The position numbers were made by a program, and so were the translations under genes. The notes under the pieces were generated by a model. That model saw only the letters and a program-made list of their open reading frames with translations. It had not been told where the DNA came from and did no database searches. From Advenella incenata (GTDB lineage Bacteria; Pseudomonadota; Gammaproteobacteria; Burkholderiales; Burkholderiaceae_B), in the NCBI RefSeq assembly GCF_004217095.1, contig NZ_SHKO01000004.1, positions 248,001 to 312,000 of the forward strand: DNA of 64,000 nucleotides, read 5' to 3'. Below are positions 34,455-45,403 of this stretch, in pieces; the first letter of the stretch is position 1; every line of letters begins with the position of its first letter.

Positions 34455-35771
34455 ATGACTGACACTACCATGACCATCGTTGAACAATCGCCGTTTCCCA
34501 TTGGCCAGCTGACCCGCCGTCTGACGCGTGGTGCGCGTGTCGTATGGGGAGACAAGCAGGTCCAGATTGGTGGTGGTGCGCCAGTCGTGGTGCAATCGAT
34601 GACCAACACCGACACGGCTGATCCGATTGCGACTGCAATACAGGTCAAGGAATTGGCGCAGGCCGGTTCCGAGATGGTGCGCATCACCGTCAATACACCC
34701 GAGGCGGCAAAGGAAGTGCCGGCAATTCGCGAGCAACTGGACCGCATGGGTGTCTCGGTCCCGCTGGTGGGCGACTTTCACTACAATGGGCACAAGCTGC
34801 TTACCCAGTTTCCAGAGTGCGCGCAGGCGCTGTCCAAATACCGGATCAACCCGGGCAATATGGGCGGTGGAAAAAAGCGCGACGACAATTTCGCGCAAAT
34901 GATTGAAGTGGCCTGCCGCTACGAGAAGCCGGTACGCATCGGCGTAAACTGGGGCAGCCTGGATCACGAGCTCATGGCGCGCATGATGGACGACAACAGC
35001 CGGCGCAGCGTTCCGTGGGACGCATCGGCTGTCATGCGCGAAGCGCTGGTGGTGTCTGCCATCACCAACGCCGCCCGCGCCGAAGAGCTGGGTCTGGCCG
35101 ACGATGCCATCATTTTGTCCTGTAAGGTGAGCCACGTCCAGGATCTGATTTCGGTATATCGGAATCTTTCGGCCCGTTGTGATTATCCGTTGCATCTGGG
35201 CTTGACCGAGGCCGGTATGGGTAGCAAGGGCATTGTGGCTTCTACGGCCGCGTTGTCCGTACTACTTCAGGAAGGAATCGGTGATACGATTCGCATTTCC
35301 CTCACGCCTGAACCGGGGGGCGATCGCACCCGCGAGGTGATTGTGGCGCAGGAAATACTGCAGACCATGGGCTTGCGGGCGTTTACGCCCATGGTGGTGG
35401 CATGTCCCGGTTGCGGGCGTACCAGCAGTACTTACTTTCAGGAGCTGGCCGATAGCATTCAGTCTTACCTGCGGCGACAGATGCCGGTATGGAAGGCGCA
35501 GTACCCTGGCGTAGAATCCATGAACGTTGCAGTCATGGGCTGTGTGGTAAACGGGCCTGGCGAAAGCCGCCATGCCGATATCGGAATCAGTCTGCCGGGC
35601 ACCGGAGAGGTCCCGTCAGCGCCGGTCTTTATCGATGGGCAGCGCAGCGTTACCCTCAAGGGTGATGCGATTGCCGAAGAATTCCAGGAAATCGTGCGTG
35701 ATTACGTTCACAAGCGTTATGGCGCACAGGGTTCGGATGTATCCGGACAGAACAGCAATAATTTGAACTGA
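34455..35771 (+). CDS. ispG: 4-hydroxy-3-methylbut-2-enyl diphosphate synthase
   Basis: IspG makes HMBPP in the MEP isoprenoid pathway using a [4Fe-4S] cluster. The 438 residues show the TIM barrel opening [17 protein letters not shown] near 35-51 and INPGNMG. Cluster cysteines lie in CPGCGRTSS near 317-325 and [10 protein letters not shown] near 358-367. The first ATG is used; a second in-frame ATG five codons later is possible. Confidence 0.97.
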   Translation: MTDTTMTIVEQSPFPIGQLTRRLTRGARVVWGDKQVQIGGGAPVVVQSMTNTDTADPIATAIQVKELAQAGSEMVRITVNTPEAAKEVPAIREQLDRMGVSVPLVGDFHYNGHKLLTQFPECAQALSKYRINPGNMGGGKKRDDNFAQMIEVACRYEKPVRIGVNWGSLDHELMARMMDDNSRRSVPWDASAVMREALVVSAITNAARAEELGLADDAIILSCKVSHVQDLISVYRNLSARCDYPLHLGLTEAGMGSKGIVASTAALSVLLQEGIGDTIRISLTPEPGGDRTREVIVAQEILQTMGLRAFTPMVVACPGCGRTSSTYFQELADSIQSYLRRQMPVWKAQYPGVESMNVAVMGCVVNGPGESRHADIGISLPGTGEVPSAPVFIDGQRSVTLKGDAIAEEFQEIVRDYVHKRYGAQGSDVSGQNSNNLN

Positions 35772-35785
35772 CAAGAGTAACTATT

Positions 35786-37093
35786 TTGAGTAACACAACC
35801 GCCTTCCAGAAGGTCACAGCTTTACGCGGAATGAACGACATCCTGCCAGGCCAGTCGGCCCATTGGGAGCAACTGGAAGCCTTGCTGCGGCAGTGGCTAA
35901 GTTTATATGGCTATCAGAACGTACGCACCCCCGTTCTGGAACAGACGCGTCTGTTTGCGCGCGGCATTGGCGAGGTGACCGATATTGTCGAGAAGGAAAT
36001 GTATACCTTCAGCATGTCGGCCGACCGGCAGGACCTGATGACGATGCGCCCCGAATTTACTGCAGGCGTTGTGCGGGCCGCGATTGAGCACAATATGTTG
36101 TATGAGCGTGCGCAGCGCCTGTATACCATGGGGCCGGTGTTCCGGCACGAGCGGCCGCAGAAAGGACGCTACCGGCAGTTTCATCAGATTTCGGTCGAAG
36201 CCCTGGGCTTTGCCGGACCCGATATTGATGCCGAGCAGATCATCATGCTGGCGCGCCTGTGGAAGCAACTGGGTATCAACGACATCCGGCTGGAACTCAA
36301 TTCGCTTGGGCAGCTGGAGGAGCGACGGGCGCATCGTGAAGCGTTGATCGCGCACCTGGAAAAGCACAAAGCGGTTCTGGATGCTGACGGGCAGCGGCGC
36401 ATGTACAGCAACCCCTTGCGAGTACTAGATACAAAAAATCCGGCGATGCAGCAAATGGCCAATGACGCGCCCAAGCTGTTTGATTTTCTGGGCACTGAAT
36501 CCAGGGCGCACTTTGATGCCCTGTGCCAGCGTCTGGATGATGCCGATATCGCCTATACTCTGAATCCGCGACTGGTGCGCGGGCTCGATTACTATAATCT
36601 GACCGTGTTTGAATGGGTGACTGACAGGCTTGGCGCCCAGGGAACCGTATGCGGGGGCGGGCGCTATGATGGCCTGTTTGATCTGCTGGGCGGTAAAACG
36701 GCGCCAGCCATCGGCTTTGCCATCGGACTGGAACGATTGCTCGCATTATGGCTGGAGGATGCGAAAGTGCAGACGACGCCCGAATGTGATGTATATTTCG
36801 TCCATAGCGATGCGCAATCGGCCCGTGTGGCTGCCAGCATGGCTGAATCGGCCAGAGATCTTGGTGTGCGCTGTATTGTGCATCCTGGCGCGGGTTCATT
36901 CAAATCGCAATTTAAACGAGCCGATGCCAGCGGCGCGTGCCTTGCTGTAATCTTAGGGGAAACCGAGATGGCGCAGCATACGGCATCCGTGAAGTTTTTG
37001 CGTGCAGATGCCCAGGGCGCGACCGCGGCGCAATTTAGCGTGGCGCAAAGCGAGCTGGCAAGTGCATTGCTGGATAAGCTCCAGGCTCAGTAA
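35786..37093 (+). CDS. hisS: histidyl-tRNA synthetase
   Basis: A class II synthetase that charges tRNA-His. The 435 residues begin [11 protein letters not shown] near 12-22, motif 2 is [15 protein letters not shown] near 114-128, and [15 protein letters not shown] near 257-271 is the histidine-binding HisA motif. The start is a TTG at 35786, 14 bases after ispG; no ATG precedes the conserved core. The C-terminal anticodon-binding domain is complete. Confidence 0.96.
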   Translation: MSNTTAFQKVTALRGMNDILPGQSAHWEQLEALLRQWLSLYGYQNVRTPVLEQTRLFARGIGEVTDIVEKEMYTFSMSADRQDLMTMRPEFTAGVVRAAIEHNMLYERAQRLYTMGPVFRHERPQKGRYRQFHQISVEALGFAGPDIDAEQIIMLARLWKQLGINDIRLELNSLGQLEERRAHREALIAHLEKHKAVLDADGQRRMYSNPLRVLDTKNPAMQQMANDAPKLFDFLGTESRAHFDALCQRLDDADIAYTLNPRLVRGLDYYNLTVFEWVTDRLGAQGTVCGGGRYDGLFDLLGGKTAPAIGFAIGLERLLALWLEDAKVQTTPECDVYFVHSDAQSARVAASMAESARDLGVRCIVHPGAGSFKSQFKRADASGACLAVILGETEMAQHTASVKFLRADAQGATAAQFSVAQSELASALLDKLQAQ

Positions 37094-37167
37094 ATAATTA
37101 ACAATCAACAGCAGGCAGTCTCGTTACGTGATCGGCTTGAAAAATCAGTAAAGGATAGTTGAATAAT

Positions 37168-37809
37168 ATGGCTTTTGACCTCGAAGAACAGGAAAGGATC
37201 GACTCGCTAAAGGGGTGGTGGGATCGTTTCGGCAACACAATTCTGACCGCCATCATCGTGGTCATGCTCGGCATACTGGCCTGGTACGGATGGAACTGGT
37301 ATCAGTCCTCGCAGGTAAAGCAGGCGCTTGGCTACTATGAAATCGTCCAAACCTCGGCCGTGTCTTCTGACGCAGATAGCCAGGCCAGGCTGGACCAGGC
37401 TGCGGCTGAACTCAAGAAGAGTTATGGCGATACCGCCTACGCTGCCCGTGGCGCTTTGCTGGCGGCCGATTTTTATATTCGCGGCGGCCATTATGAGCAG
37501 GCGCAGCAGGAATTGACCTGGCTGGCCGAACGCGGCAGCGATTTCCCTGAGTTGTTGCCTGTAGCAAAGCTGCGTCTGGCCAGTGTCTACGCTGATCAGA
37601 AAAAATTCGACGAGGCGCTGGCCCAATTGAATAATCCTCCCGAGGCGTTCAAGGCGCTTTACGATGATCGTAAAGGTGATGTCCTGATCGCCCAGGGCAA
37701 GAAGCAGGAGGCGGTTGTAGCGTGGAAAGCGGCGCTTTCAGGTAAGCAGTTGCCAGCAGCATTTGTGAACACCATTCAATTGAAAATCAGTGCTTTAGGT
37801 GGAGAATAA
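37168..37809 (+). CDS. yfgM: YfgM-like tetratricopeptide membrane protein
   Basis: A 213-residue protein with a short cytoplasmic start (MAFDLEEQERIDSLKGWWDR), one transmembrane helix at about 22-44 and a periplasmic TPR-like domain (AKLRLASVYADQKKFDEALA). YfgM works with the PpiD chaperone at the Sec translocon in E. coli. The gene sits between hisS and bamB, exactly as yfgM does in many proteobacteria. An in-frame TTG nine bases upstream is nearer to AAGGA, so the start is not certain. Confidence 0.88.
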   Translation: MAFDLEEQERIDSLKGWWDRFGNTILTAIIVVMLGILAWYGWNWYQSSQVKQALGYYEIVQTSAVSSDADSQARLDQAAAELKKSYGDTAYAARGALLAADFYIRGGHYEQAQQELTWLAERGSDFPELLPVAKLRLASVYADQKKFDEALAQLNNPPEAFKALYDDRKGDVLIAQGKKQEAVVAWKAALSGKQLPAAFVNTIQLKISALGGE

Positions 37810-37811
37810 TC

Positions 37812-38969
37812 ATGATGTTTCAACATACGCCTCGTCGTTTTCTGAAACTTACGGTGCTGGTCGGCGCGCTGGCGCTCGGCGGTTGCAGCCTGTTTGAGAC
37901 TCCGTCGCAATTTGAGCCGGTTGATCTGACCGAATACACGCAGACCACCGTACCTGCAGCAGCGTGGAGCACATCAATTGGTTCCGGCAGCGGTGTCGGG
38001 TTCGCTCCTGCGGTTGCTGGCGATAGTGTCTTTGCTGCAACGCCGGATGGGTCAGTGGCCCGAGTGGCGCTGTCCAATGGCGCAATCCAATGGAAAACAT
38101 CGGTGGGCGACGCTTTGTCTGCCGGCGTGGGAGCAGATGGCAATATCGCCGTGGTTGCCGCCCCGGATGGCAAGATTACGGCGTTGGATATGGCTGGCAA
38201 AACGTTGTGGACTGCTAAAGCCAGCACACGGGTGTCAACGCCGCCAGCAGTAGGGCAAGGCGTTGTGGTAGTGCGGGCCGACGATTATCGTGTACAAGGT
38301 TTTGATGCCGGCAGTGGCGAACTGCTGTGGAACTATCAGCGCACCAATGCTGCGCTGGCGCTGCGCGCCGTTTCCCGCATGGTTATCGACAAGGGCAATG
38401 TCCTGGTCGCTGTTCCCAGTGGCCGACTGGTTGCGCTGGACCTGAAAACCGGCAGATTGCAGTGGGATATCCTGGCTGGCCCCATTCGCGGCGTGACCGA
38501 TCTCGATAGCGTGACTGACGTTGTGGGCGCACCGGTGCTGGTCGGCAATGGTCTTTGCGTGGCCACTTACCAGGGCAATGCCGGCTGCTATACACCGGAC
38601 CGCGGCGACGGACAGGCATTGTGGTCACAACCGTTCTCCAGCGCGACAGGCGTCACACTGAATAATAATTCGCTGTATGCCACCGGCATTCACGGTGAAG
38701 TCGTACGCATGGCATTGGGTAACGGTCAGCAGCAATGGATCAATCAGGTTCTGAAAAACCGGGGCCTGACCAACGCCGTGTCCAACGGCAATGTTGTTGC
38801 TGTTGGTGATTATGAAGGCTATATACATTATCTGTCTGATGCCGATGGGCATCTGCTTGGCAGATCCGAATTCGGCGGCGATTCTATGTTGTCGCCGCTG
38901 ACCGCCACCGCCCAGGGTATCCTGGTGCAAACCGGTGCGGGTAATCTTGTTATGCTTGGTGCACGTTGA
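37812..38969 (+). CDS. bamB: outer membrane assembly lipoprotein BamB
   Basis: BamB is the beta-propeller lipoprotein of the BAM complex that inserts outer-membrane proteins. The 385 residues have a signal with lipobox LGGC at about 22-25 and repeated PQQ-like blades with [AG]-L-[DN]-x-x-[TG]-G-x-x-x-W patterns such as [17 protein letters not shown] and TGRLQWD. It starts 2 bases after yfgM, and its stop overlaps the der start (TTGA). Confidence 0.95.
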   Translation: MMFQHTPRRFLKLTVLVGALALGGCSLFETPSQFEPVDLTEYTQTTVPAAAWSTSIGSGSGVGFAPAVAGDSVFAATPDGSVARVALSNGAIQWKTSVGDALSAGVGADGNIAVVAAPDGKITALDMAGKTLWTAKASTRVSTPPAVGQGVVVVRADDYRVQGFDAGSGELLWNYQRTNAALALRAVSRMVIDKGNVLVAVPSGRLVALDLKTGRLQWDILAGPIRGVTDLDSVTDVVGAPVLVGNGLCVATYQGNAGCYTPDRGDGQALWSQPFSSATGVTLNNNSLYATGIHGEVVRMALGNGQQQWINQVLKNRGLTNAVSNGNVVAVGDYEGYIHYLSDADGHLLGRSEFGGDSMLSPLTATAQGILVQTGAGNLVMLGAR

Positions 38970-40429
38970 GTACTGTTTCCTTTAAACCCGTGGTATCGCT
39001 GGTTGGCCGGCCCAATGTCGGCAAGTCAACCCTGTTTAACCGCCTGACGCGCTCCCGGGCGGCGCTGGTGGCCGACTATGCCGGTCTCACGCGCGACCGG
39101 CACTACGGCGAAGGCCGGGTTGGCGACATTCCGTTTCTGGTCGTGGATACTGGCGGTTTCGAGCCGGTAGCCAAAAGCGGCATCCTCATGCAAATGGCAA
39201 GGCAAACCAGCCTGGCCATCTCCGAATCTGATGTTGTTATTTTTCTGGTTGATGCGCGCGCCGGAGTCAATGCCCACGATCATGAGATTGCCCGTCTGTT
39301 GCGCAAGACGCGGGCGCATGTCTTTCTGGCCGTGAACAAGGCCGAGGGCATGAACCATGGCGTAGCCACAGCAGACTTTCATGAACTCGGCCTGGGCGAG
39401 CCCTATGCGATTTCATCGGCGCATGGCGATGGCGTGGTCGATCTTATCGAGACCGCGCTGGCTAAGGTGCTGGCAAAGAACCAGCCTGCCGGCCAGGCTG
39501 AAGCGGAACACGACGAACAGGCCGATGAGGTGGAACTGTCAGATGAGCAGATCGCCCAGGTGCTGGCGAGTGCAGACACGCCAGAGGACGTGGCCGAAGT
39601 CGCGCCTGAAGCATTTACTGACCATCGCCTGAAGCTGGCGATTGTGGGGCGCCCCAACGTTGGCAAATCCACGCTCATCAATACACTGCTGGGCGAAGAG
39701 CGGGTGATCGCCTTTGATATGCCGGGCACCACGCGCGATGCAATTGAAATTGATTTTGAACGCAATGGTCGTCTGTATACCCTGATCGATACGGCAGGCC
39801 TGCGCAAGCGCGGCAAAGTGTTCGAATCTATCGAAAAGTTCTCGGTGATCAAAACGCTGCAGGCGATTGAAGCCAGCAACGTGGTCGTGCTTATGCTTGA
39901 TGCGCAAAGCGAAATTTCCGAGCAGGATGCGCACATTGCCGGGTTCGTGCTTGAGACCGGCAGGGCGCTGGTGGTTGCCATTAACAAATGGGACGGCCTG
40001 GATCGCGATAAGCGCGACTGGATCGAGCGCGAGTTTGAGCGCAAACTGCGGTTCCTGTCATTTGCCAAAATGCATACTATTTCTGCGCTCAAGGGCGCAG
40101 GCATTACGCAATTGATGCGTTCGGTGCATGAAGCGCATGCTGCCGCGTTTGCCAAGCTGTCAACACCCAAGCTTACACGCGAATTGCATGCCGCAGTTGA
40201 GCAGCAGCAACCGCCGCGCAAGGGAATTTTCCGACCCAAGATGCGTTATGCGCACCAGGGTGGACAGAATCCGCCACTCATTGTCATTCATGGCAATGCG
40301 CTGGATGCGATTCCGGAATCCTACCGCCGCTACCTGGAATCCAGAATGCGTACCGTATTCAAGCTAGAGGGTACGCCGCTGCGGATCGAGTTCAAGTCTT
40401 CCAAAAATCCATACAAGAAAGCAGAGTAG
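38966..40429 (+). CDS. der: double-GTPase ribosome assembly factor Der
   Basis: Der (EngA) matures the 50S subunit. The 487 residues contain two GTPase domains, each with a [10 protein letters not shown]-loop (near residues 14 and 228) and a DTAG/DTGG switch, then a C-terminal KH-like domain ending KNPYKK. Between the GTPase domains lies an acidic linker ([20 protein letters not shown]) longer than in E. coli. The start is a TTG at 38966 overlapping the bamB stop. Confidence 0.97.
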   Translation: MSTVSFKPVVSLVGRPNVGKSTLFNRLTRSRAALVADYAGLTRDRHYGEGRVGDIPFLVVDTGGFEPVAKSGILMQMARQTSLAISESDVVIFLVDARAGVNAHDHEIARLLRKTRAHVFLAVNKAEGMNHGVATADFHELGLGEPYAISSAHGDGVVDLIETALAKVLAKNQPAGQAEAEHDEQADEVELSDEQIAQVLASADTPEDVAEVAPEAFTDHRLKLAIVGRPNVGKSTLINTLLGEERVIAFDMPGTTRDAIEIDFERNGRLYTLIDTAGLRKRGKVFESIEKFSVIKTLQAIEASNVVVLMLDAQSEISEQDAHIAGFVLETGRALVVAINKWDGLDRDKRDWIEREFERKLRFLSFAKMHTISALKGAGITQLMRSVHEAHAAAFAKLSTPKLTRELHAAVEQQQPPRKGIFRPKMRYAHQGGQNPPLIVIHGNALDAIPESYRRYLESRMRTVFKLEGTPLRIEFKSSKNPYKKAE

Positions 40430-40432
40430 AAA

Positions 40433-41506
40433 ATGAGTGCGTACTGGAGTGATTTTGTCAAAACACTGGATCCCTATGTGCCGGGCGAGCAACCGAAACA
40501 GACTGATCTGATCAAGCTCAATACCAACGAGTCACCCTTTGCGCCGTCACCTGCGGTTCTTGAAGCAATCCGCCATGAAACGGCGGATCAGTTGCGCCTG
40601 TATCCGAGTCCCGAAAGCGACCGCCTGCGCACGGCCCTGGGCGAATATTACGATTTGCCGGTAGATCATGTGTTTGCCGGCAACGGTTCAGACGAAGTGC
40701 TGGCGCATCTTTTTCTGAGCCTGTTTCGCCATCATGGGAAACAGATTCTGTTTCCCGATATTACTTACAGTTTCTATCCCGTCTATTGCCGGCTTTACGA
40801 TATTGATTTTCAAAATGTCCCGCTGGCAGAGGATTTCAGTATTCGTATTCAGGATTATCTGGCGTTGCCGGCCGACGCTGTCAGTGCTGTCATTTTCCCC
40901 AATCCGAATGCCCCGACCGGTATGGCGCTTAAACGCGCCGAGATCGAACAGTTACTGATCCAGCGTCCGCAGTGGGTCATTGCCATAGACGAGGCATACG
41001 TCGATTTTGGTGCAGAGTCATGTGTGCCGCTGATCAAAAAATACAAGAATCTGGTGGTGTTGCAAACGCTCTCAAAGGCTCGCTCGCTGGCTGGCCTGCG
41101 GGTCGGCTTTGCGCTGGGCCAGCCCGAACTGCTGGAAGGATTGGTTCGCGTCAAGAATAGTTTTAATTCGTATCCGGTTGATCGCCTTGCTGAGGCCGGC
41201 GCCATTGCTGCGTTTGAAGATCAGGCATACTTCGAACACACAACACGGGAGGTTATCGCCACGCGTGATGAACTGACCGAGGCATTGACCAGGCTCGGTT
41301 TCGTCGTGTTGCCGTCCAAGGCGAATTTTGTTTTCATATCGCATCCGCGCCATGATGCGGCACAGTTGGTGGTCGCATTGCGGTCACACGCCATTTTGGT
41401 GCGTCACTTCCGTCTTCCACGTATCGCTTCATTTCTACGTGTTACGATTGGCACAAAAAAACAATGCGAAACACTCATTAAGTCATTGTCTGAAATAGTT
41501 TCTTAA
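40433..41506 (+). CDS. hisC: histidinol-phosphate aminotransferase
   Basis: HisC converts imidazole-acetol phosphate to histidinol phosphate in histidine synthesis. This fold-type I PLP enzyme has 357 residues. [38 protein letters not shown] and the PLP-binding Lys in [15 protein letters not shown] are all present. It starts 3 bases after der. It lies away from any main his operon but near hisS and hisZ. Confidence 0.94.
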   Translation: MSAYWSDFVKTLDPYVPGEQPKQTDLIKLNTNESPFAPSPAVLEAIRHETADQLRLYPSPESDRLRTALGEYYDLPVDHVFAGNGSDEVLAHLFLSLFRHHGKQILFPDITYSFYPVYCRLYDIDFQNVPLAEDFSIRIQDYLALPADAVSAVIFPNPNAPTGMALKRAEIEQLLIQRPQWVIAIDEAYVDFGAESCVPLIKKYKNLVVLQTLSKARSLAGLRVGFALGQPELLEGLVRVKNSFNSYPVDRLAEAGAIAAFEDQAYFEHTTREVIATRDELTEALTRLGFVVLPSKANFVFISHPRHDAAQLVVALRSHAILVRHFRLPRIASFLRVTIGTKKQCETLIKSLSEIVS

Positions 41507-41634
41507 TCTAATATAGCAAATTACTGCTTTTTTTCTGATTGATCCTGTATTGTCGTTTGTGGCTGATCAGTAATCAGGTAAATCAGTAAAGTCGTTTTCA
41601 GTTGTAAACCCAAATAACATATGGAGCCTAGCCA

Positions 41635-41877
41635 ATGAGCACTAAAGGGCAATCACTACAAGATCCTTTCCTGAACGCGTTACGTAAAGAACATGTTCCC
41701 GTTTCCATTTATCTTGTAAATGGAATCAAATTGCAAGGGCAAATCGAATCCTTTGACCAGTACGTCGTCTTGCTACGCAATACGGTAACGCAAATGGTCT
41801 ACAAGCATGCTATTTCTACAGTTGTTCCCGCAAGGGCCGTCAGTTTCCAAATTGACGCACCAGCTGAACAGGAATAA
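41635..41877 (+). CDS. hfq: RNA chaperone Hfq
   Basis: Hfq forms a hexameric ring that pairs small RNAs with mRNAs. The 80 residues hold the full Sm fold: [15 protein letters not shown] (Sm1), [20 protein letters not shown], and the Sm2 YKHAIST. The intrinsically disordered C-terminus is short. ATATGGAGCC precedes the ATG. A terminator-like hairpin follows before hflX. Confidence 0.98.
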   Translation: MSTKGQSLQDPFLNALRKEHVPVSIYLVNGIKLQGQIESFDQYVVLLRNTVTQMVYKHAISTVVPARAVSFQIDAPAEQE

Positions 41878-41893
41878 CAACCTCAGGTTTTCG

Positions 41894-41934
41894 CAAAAGC
41901 CCGCCAAGCTGTCTTGTGCGGGCCTTTTGTTTTT
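41894..41934 (+). terminator. intrinsic terminator between hfq and hflX
   Basis: CAAAAGCCCGC pairs with GCGGGCCTTTTG (one bulged C) and is followed by TTTTT. It ends only about 10 bases before the hflX ATG, with the ribosome-binding site CAGGAC between. It may partly terminate the hfq transcript while letting some read through. Confidence 0.8.
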
Positions 41935-41943
41935 CAGGACGCT

Positions 41944-43032
41944 ATGCGCGTATTAATTATTAGTGTAGATTCAGGCGATCTGGATCATCCGGCACATGCC
42001 GAAGAATTTCAAATGCTGGCCGAAGGGGCGGGCGCAGTTATTGCGGGCACCCTTACCGTAAAAAGAGACAAACCCGATGCAGCCTACTATATCGGTAAAG
42101 GCAAACTCGAGGATGCGGTGGCCATGGCCGAGGCTGAAGACGTTGAGCTGATTCTGTTTGATCAGCCGCTAAGCCCGGCGCAACAGCGCAATCTGGAGCG
42201 CGCTTTTGAGCGACGCGTGGTAGATCGGGTTGCGCTTATCCTGGATATCTTTGCCTTGCGCGCCAAGAGTCACGAGGGCAAGCTGCAGGTTGAACTTGCC
42301 CAGTTGCAGCATTTGGTTACGCGTCTTACACGCATGTGGACCCACCTTGAACGTCAACGGGGTGGTATCGGCATGCGCGGGCCTGGTGAATCCCAGCTGG
42401 AAATGGATCGCCGCATGATTGGCTCCAAGGTCAAAGTGTTGCGCGAGCGTCTGGCCCGGGTAGAGCGTCAGCGCAAGACGCAGCGCCGCTCGCGGGTCCG
42501 CAGCAATACGCTGTCGGTATCGTTGGTCGGCTATACCAACGCGGGTAAAAGCACATTGTTTAATGCCCTCACCAGGGCAGATGCGTATGCGGCCGATCAG
42601 CTTTTTGCCACGCTGGATACCACGACCAGAAAAATATGGATCGAAGGTGCCGGCAATGTCGTCATCTCCGATACGGTAGGCTTTATCCGGGATCTGCCCA
42701 CGACACTGATCGCCGCCTTCAAGGCGACGCTTGAAGAGACGGTGCATGCAGACCTTTTATTGCACGTGGTGGATGCGGCGAGCCCGCAAAGAGACGAGCA
42801 GATTGCCGAAGTTGATAAAGTTTTAGAAGAAATTGGGGCCAATGATATCCCTTGTATACTTATTTACAATAAAATAGATCAAGCGGGCTACGAACCGCAA
42901 GTGGAAAGAAACGAAAAGGGCGAACCAGCCCGTATATTTGTGAGTGCACTACAACGAACTGGTCTGGATGGGTTGCGCGGGGCAATCGCTGAATTCAGGC
43001 CTTCAATAGGAAACGAAGTTGCGATTCTTTAA
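41944..43032 (+). CDS. hflX: ribosome-associated GTPase HflX
   Basis: HflX splits stalled ribosomes under stress. The 362 residues have the N-terminal HflX domain (AYYIGKGKLEDAV), the GPGESQLEMDRR linker and a GTPase domain with GYTNAGKST near 200-208, DTVGFIRDLP and NKID. I chose the ATG at 41944, with AGGA upstream, because the longer frame would begin inside the terminator. It overlaps hflK by 14 bases. Confidence 0.95.
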   Translation: MRVLIISVDSGDLDHPAHAEEFQMLAEGAGAVIAGTLTVKRDKPDAAYYIGKGKLEDAVAMAEAEDVELILFDQPLSPAQQRNLERAFERRVVDRVALILDIFALRAKSHEGKLQVELAQLQHLVTRLTRMWTHLERQRGGIGMRGPGESQLEMDRRMIGSKVKVLRERLARVERQRKTQRRSRVRSNTLSVSLVGYTNAGKSTLFNALTRADAYAADQLFATLDTTTRKIWIEGAGNVVISDTVGFIRDLPTTLIAAFKATLEETVHADLLLHVVDAASPQRDEQIAEVDKVLEEIGANDIPCILIYNKIDQAGYEPQVERNEKGEPARIFVSALQRTGLDGLRGAIAEFRPSIGNEVAIL

Positions 43033-44344
43033 TCTTTTTAATCTTAATGATCCGGGCTGGGGTCGAGGAAGCCAGAATAACAATAATTCCGATGACCCGT
43101 CGAAACGTCCTGGCAGGCCAAATGATGGCCCGCCAGATCTCGATCAGGTCTGGAACGATTTCAACAAACGGCTTAAATCCCTTTTCGGCAAAAAGCAGGG
43201 CGGTGGCAATAACGGGTTCGACCGCCCTCCGCAGAATAATGGGTTTTCCCCTTCGCCAAAGGCGACACGATTGGGTATCGTGTTCATCATCATTGCCGCG
43301 CTGGCGCTATGGCTGGTAAGCGGGTTCTATATCGTCCGTGAAGGTTATGTGGGCGTGGTCACGCAATTTGGTCGCTACCAAAGCACAGTGCTGCCAGGCA
43401 TGCACTGGCATATGCCAACGCCTATCCAGAGCGTTGAAAAGGTCGATGTTTCAAGTGTACGTAACTTTACATTTGGCTATAAGAACGATCTGAATAACAA
43501 GGTGCCGGAAGAATCGCTGATGCTCACTGAAGACGAGAATATCGTCGAGGTGCAGTTTGCGGTGCATTACCGCCTGAAGACTGAACTGACACCGGACGCA
43601 GCGACACAGCGCTCGCCTGCTGCCGACTTCCTGTTCTCCATGGTCAATCCAACCGAGGCAGTACGCCAGTCTGGTGAAACCGCGATGCGAGAAATCGTGG
43701 GCAAAGAGTCCATGAACAATATTCTGTATGAATCTCGTACTGCGGCAGCCAACAATGTCATGACGCTGATGCAACAGATTCTGAATCGCTATCGTTCAGG
43801 CATTGAAGTGACTTCTGTCGCGATCCAGAACGTACAGCCTCCGGAGCAAGTGCAGGCGGCATTTGAAGACGCCATCAAGGCAGGCCAGGATAACGAGCGG
43901 CAGAAAAACGAAGGTAATGCTTATGCCAGCAAGGTCATTCCTGAAGCTCGAGGTCGTGCTTCGCGTCTGGTTGAAAGTGCCGAAGGCTATCGTGAAGCAA
44001 TCGTGACGCAGGCCAAAGGTTTGGCTTCACGTTTTGAAAGCGTGCAGGCCGAGTATGCGAAGGCGCCGGAGGTGACCCGCGAGCGGATCTATATTTCTAC
44101 TATGCGAGAGGTATTTGAAAATACATCAAAAGTGCTTCTTGATACCAAAGACGGCAACAACATGATGTATCTGCCGATCGACAAGATTCTCGAAGGCCAA
44201 ACCGGGCAACGGCAGCCGCCGCGCAAGCCCGCCAGTGATTCATCCTCGTCAAGTTCGTCGACCGATACTCCGTCGACCGGCAATCCCACGGCACCACGCA
44301 ACGATAATCGTTTGAGCCGTGATAACTTTGACCGCAGCAGGTAA
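43019..44344 (+). CDS. hflK: FtsH-associated membrane protein HflK
   Basis: HflK and HflC form a cage around FtsH protease at the inner membrane. The 441 residues begin RFFNLFNLNDPGWGR, followed by an Asn/Asp/Gly-rich cytoplasmic segment, a transmembrane helix at about 85-105, a SPFH/band-7 domain and a Ser/Pro-rich tail. The start is a TTG at 43019 inside the end of hflX; the conserved NDPGWG directly after it supports this choice. Confidence 0.94.
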   Translation: MRFFNLFNLNDPGWGRGSQNNNNSDDPSKRPGRPNDGPPDLDQVWNDFNKRLKSLFGKKQGGGNNGFDRPPQNNGFSPSPKATRLGIVFIIIAALALWLVSGFYIVREGYVGVVTQFGRYQSTVLPGMHWHMPTPIQSVEKVDVSSVRNFTFGYKNDLNNKVPEESLMLTEDENIVEVQFAVHYRLKTELTPDAATQRSPAADFLFSMVNPTEAVRQSGETAMREIVGKESMNNILYESRTAAANNVMTLMQQILNRYRSGIEVTSVAIQNVQPPEQVQAAFEDAIKAGQDNERQKNEGNAYASKVIPEARGRASRLVESAEGYREAIVTQAKGLASRFESVQAEYAKAPEVTRERIYISTMREVFENTSKVLLDTKDGNNMMYLPIDKILEGQTGQRQPPRKPASDSSSSSSSTDTPSTGNPTAPRNDNRLSRDNFDRSR

Positions 44345-44355
44345 GAGGACTCATC

Positions 44356-45264
44356 ATGAATAAAACAATCTTCGGGGCGGTCGTCTTTGTTATCGCCGCA
44401 TTTCTTTTTTCCTCATCGGTGTATACCGTGAGTGAACGTAATACAGCCCTGGTGTTCAAGCTGGGTCAATGGAAACGTACGGTCTCCGAGCCCGGGCTGC
44501 ACTTTAAGTGGCCTGCGCCGCTGGAGACCGTGGTCAAGCTCGATAAGCGCATCCAGACAATCGAATCGGGCGACGCAGAACGCATCCAGACTTCTGAAAA
44601 GAAGAACCTGATTATCGATTCCTACGTCAAATGGCGCATTATCGATCCGCTGCGTTACTACATTTCTTTCGGCAATCAGCTTGATGCCGCTCAAAACCGG
44701 TTGGGTGCGCAAATTCGCGATGCCTTGAACGCTTCTGTCAACACGCGTACCGTTCGTGATGTGATCTCCCAGGAGCGTCACGTGGTCATGGACGAGATCG
44801 TGAGAAACGTTGAGCAGCGTGCCAAGCCGCTGGGTATCGAGGTTGTTGATGTCCGGCTCAAGCGCATCGAGTTTTCACCCGAGGTGTCCGAGTCCGTATA
44901 CGCCAGGATGCAGGCCGAGCGTAAGGAAGAAGCCAACAGCCTGCGCGCCAACGGTGCTGCCGACAAGGAGCGCATTCAGGCTGAAGCCGATCGCCGGGTG
45001 CGTATTGAACTGGCCGAGGCTGAAGCCAAGGCCGAAGTGTTGCGCGGGCAAGGCGATGCCGAAGCGGCCGAGATTTATGCGGCAGCCTATGGCAAGGATC
45101 CGGCATTCTTCAGCTTCTACAATAGTATGGATGCATATCGCAGCGCCTTTAGCACCCGCAACGATTTGCTGGTTGTTGATCCGGCCTCCGATTTCTTCCG
45201 TTATTTCAACCAGTCTGGCATCAGCGGACAGGGCGCAGCGCGTCAGCCGCTACCGGTACAATAA
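44356..45264 (+). CDS. hflC: FtsH-associated membrane protein HflC
   Basis: A 302-residue SPFH protein that partners HflK. The N-terminal transmembrane helix lies at about residues 4-22, followed by the band-7 domain (VSERNTALVFKLGQWKR onward) and an Ala/Glu-rich coiled coil (AEADRRVRIELAEAEAKAEV). It lies 11 bases after hflK with AAGAGG before the ATG. A strong terminator follows. Confidence 0.95.
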   Translation: MNKTIFGAVVFVIAAFLFSSSVYTVSERNTALVFKLGQWKRTVSEPGLHFKWPAPLETVVKLDKRIQTIESGDAERIQTSEKKNLIIDSYVKWRIIDPLRYYISFGNQLDAAQNRLGAQIRDALNASVNTRTVRDVISQERHVVMDEIVRNVEQRAKPLGIEVVDVRLKRIEFSPEVSESVYARMQAERKEEANSLRANGAADKERIQAEADRRVRIELAEAEAKAEVLRGQGDAEAAEIYAAAYGKDPAFFSFYNSMDAYRSAFSTRNDLLVVDPASDFFRYFNQSGISGQGAARQPLPVQ

Positions 45265-45341
45265 TTCGCAAAAGAACCATTTGCGCGACTTACAGCTAAT
45301 TAAAGAGTACAATATACTGTAAGTTTTAAGTCACTTTTATC

Positions 45342-45380
45342 AATGCGATTCGGCTGCTTACGCAACCGAATCGCATTTTT
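45342..45380 (+). terminator. intrinsic terminator after hflC
   Basis: AATGCGATTCGG and CCGAATCGCATT form a perfect 12-bp stem around a 12-base loop, followed by TTT and more T. It ends about 24 bases before the hisZ ATG, so hisZ must rely on read-through or a promoter inside this gap. Confidence 0.88.
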
Positions 45381-45403
45381 GTTTGGTTTCTCCATTTTCG
45401 GAC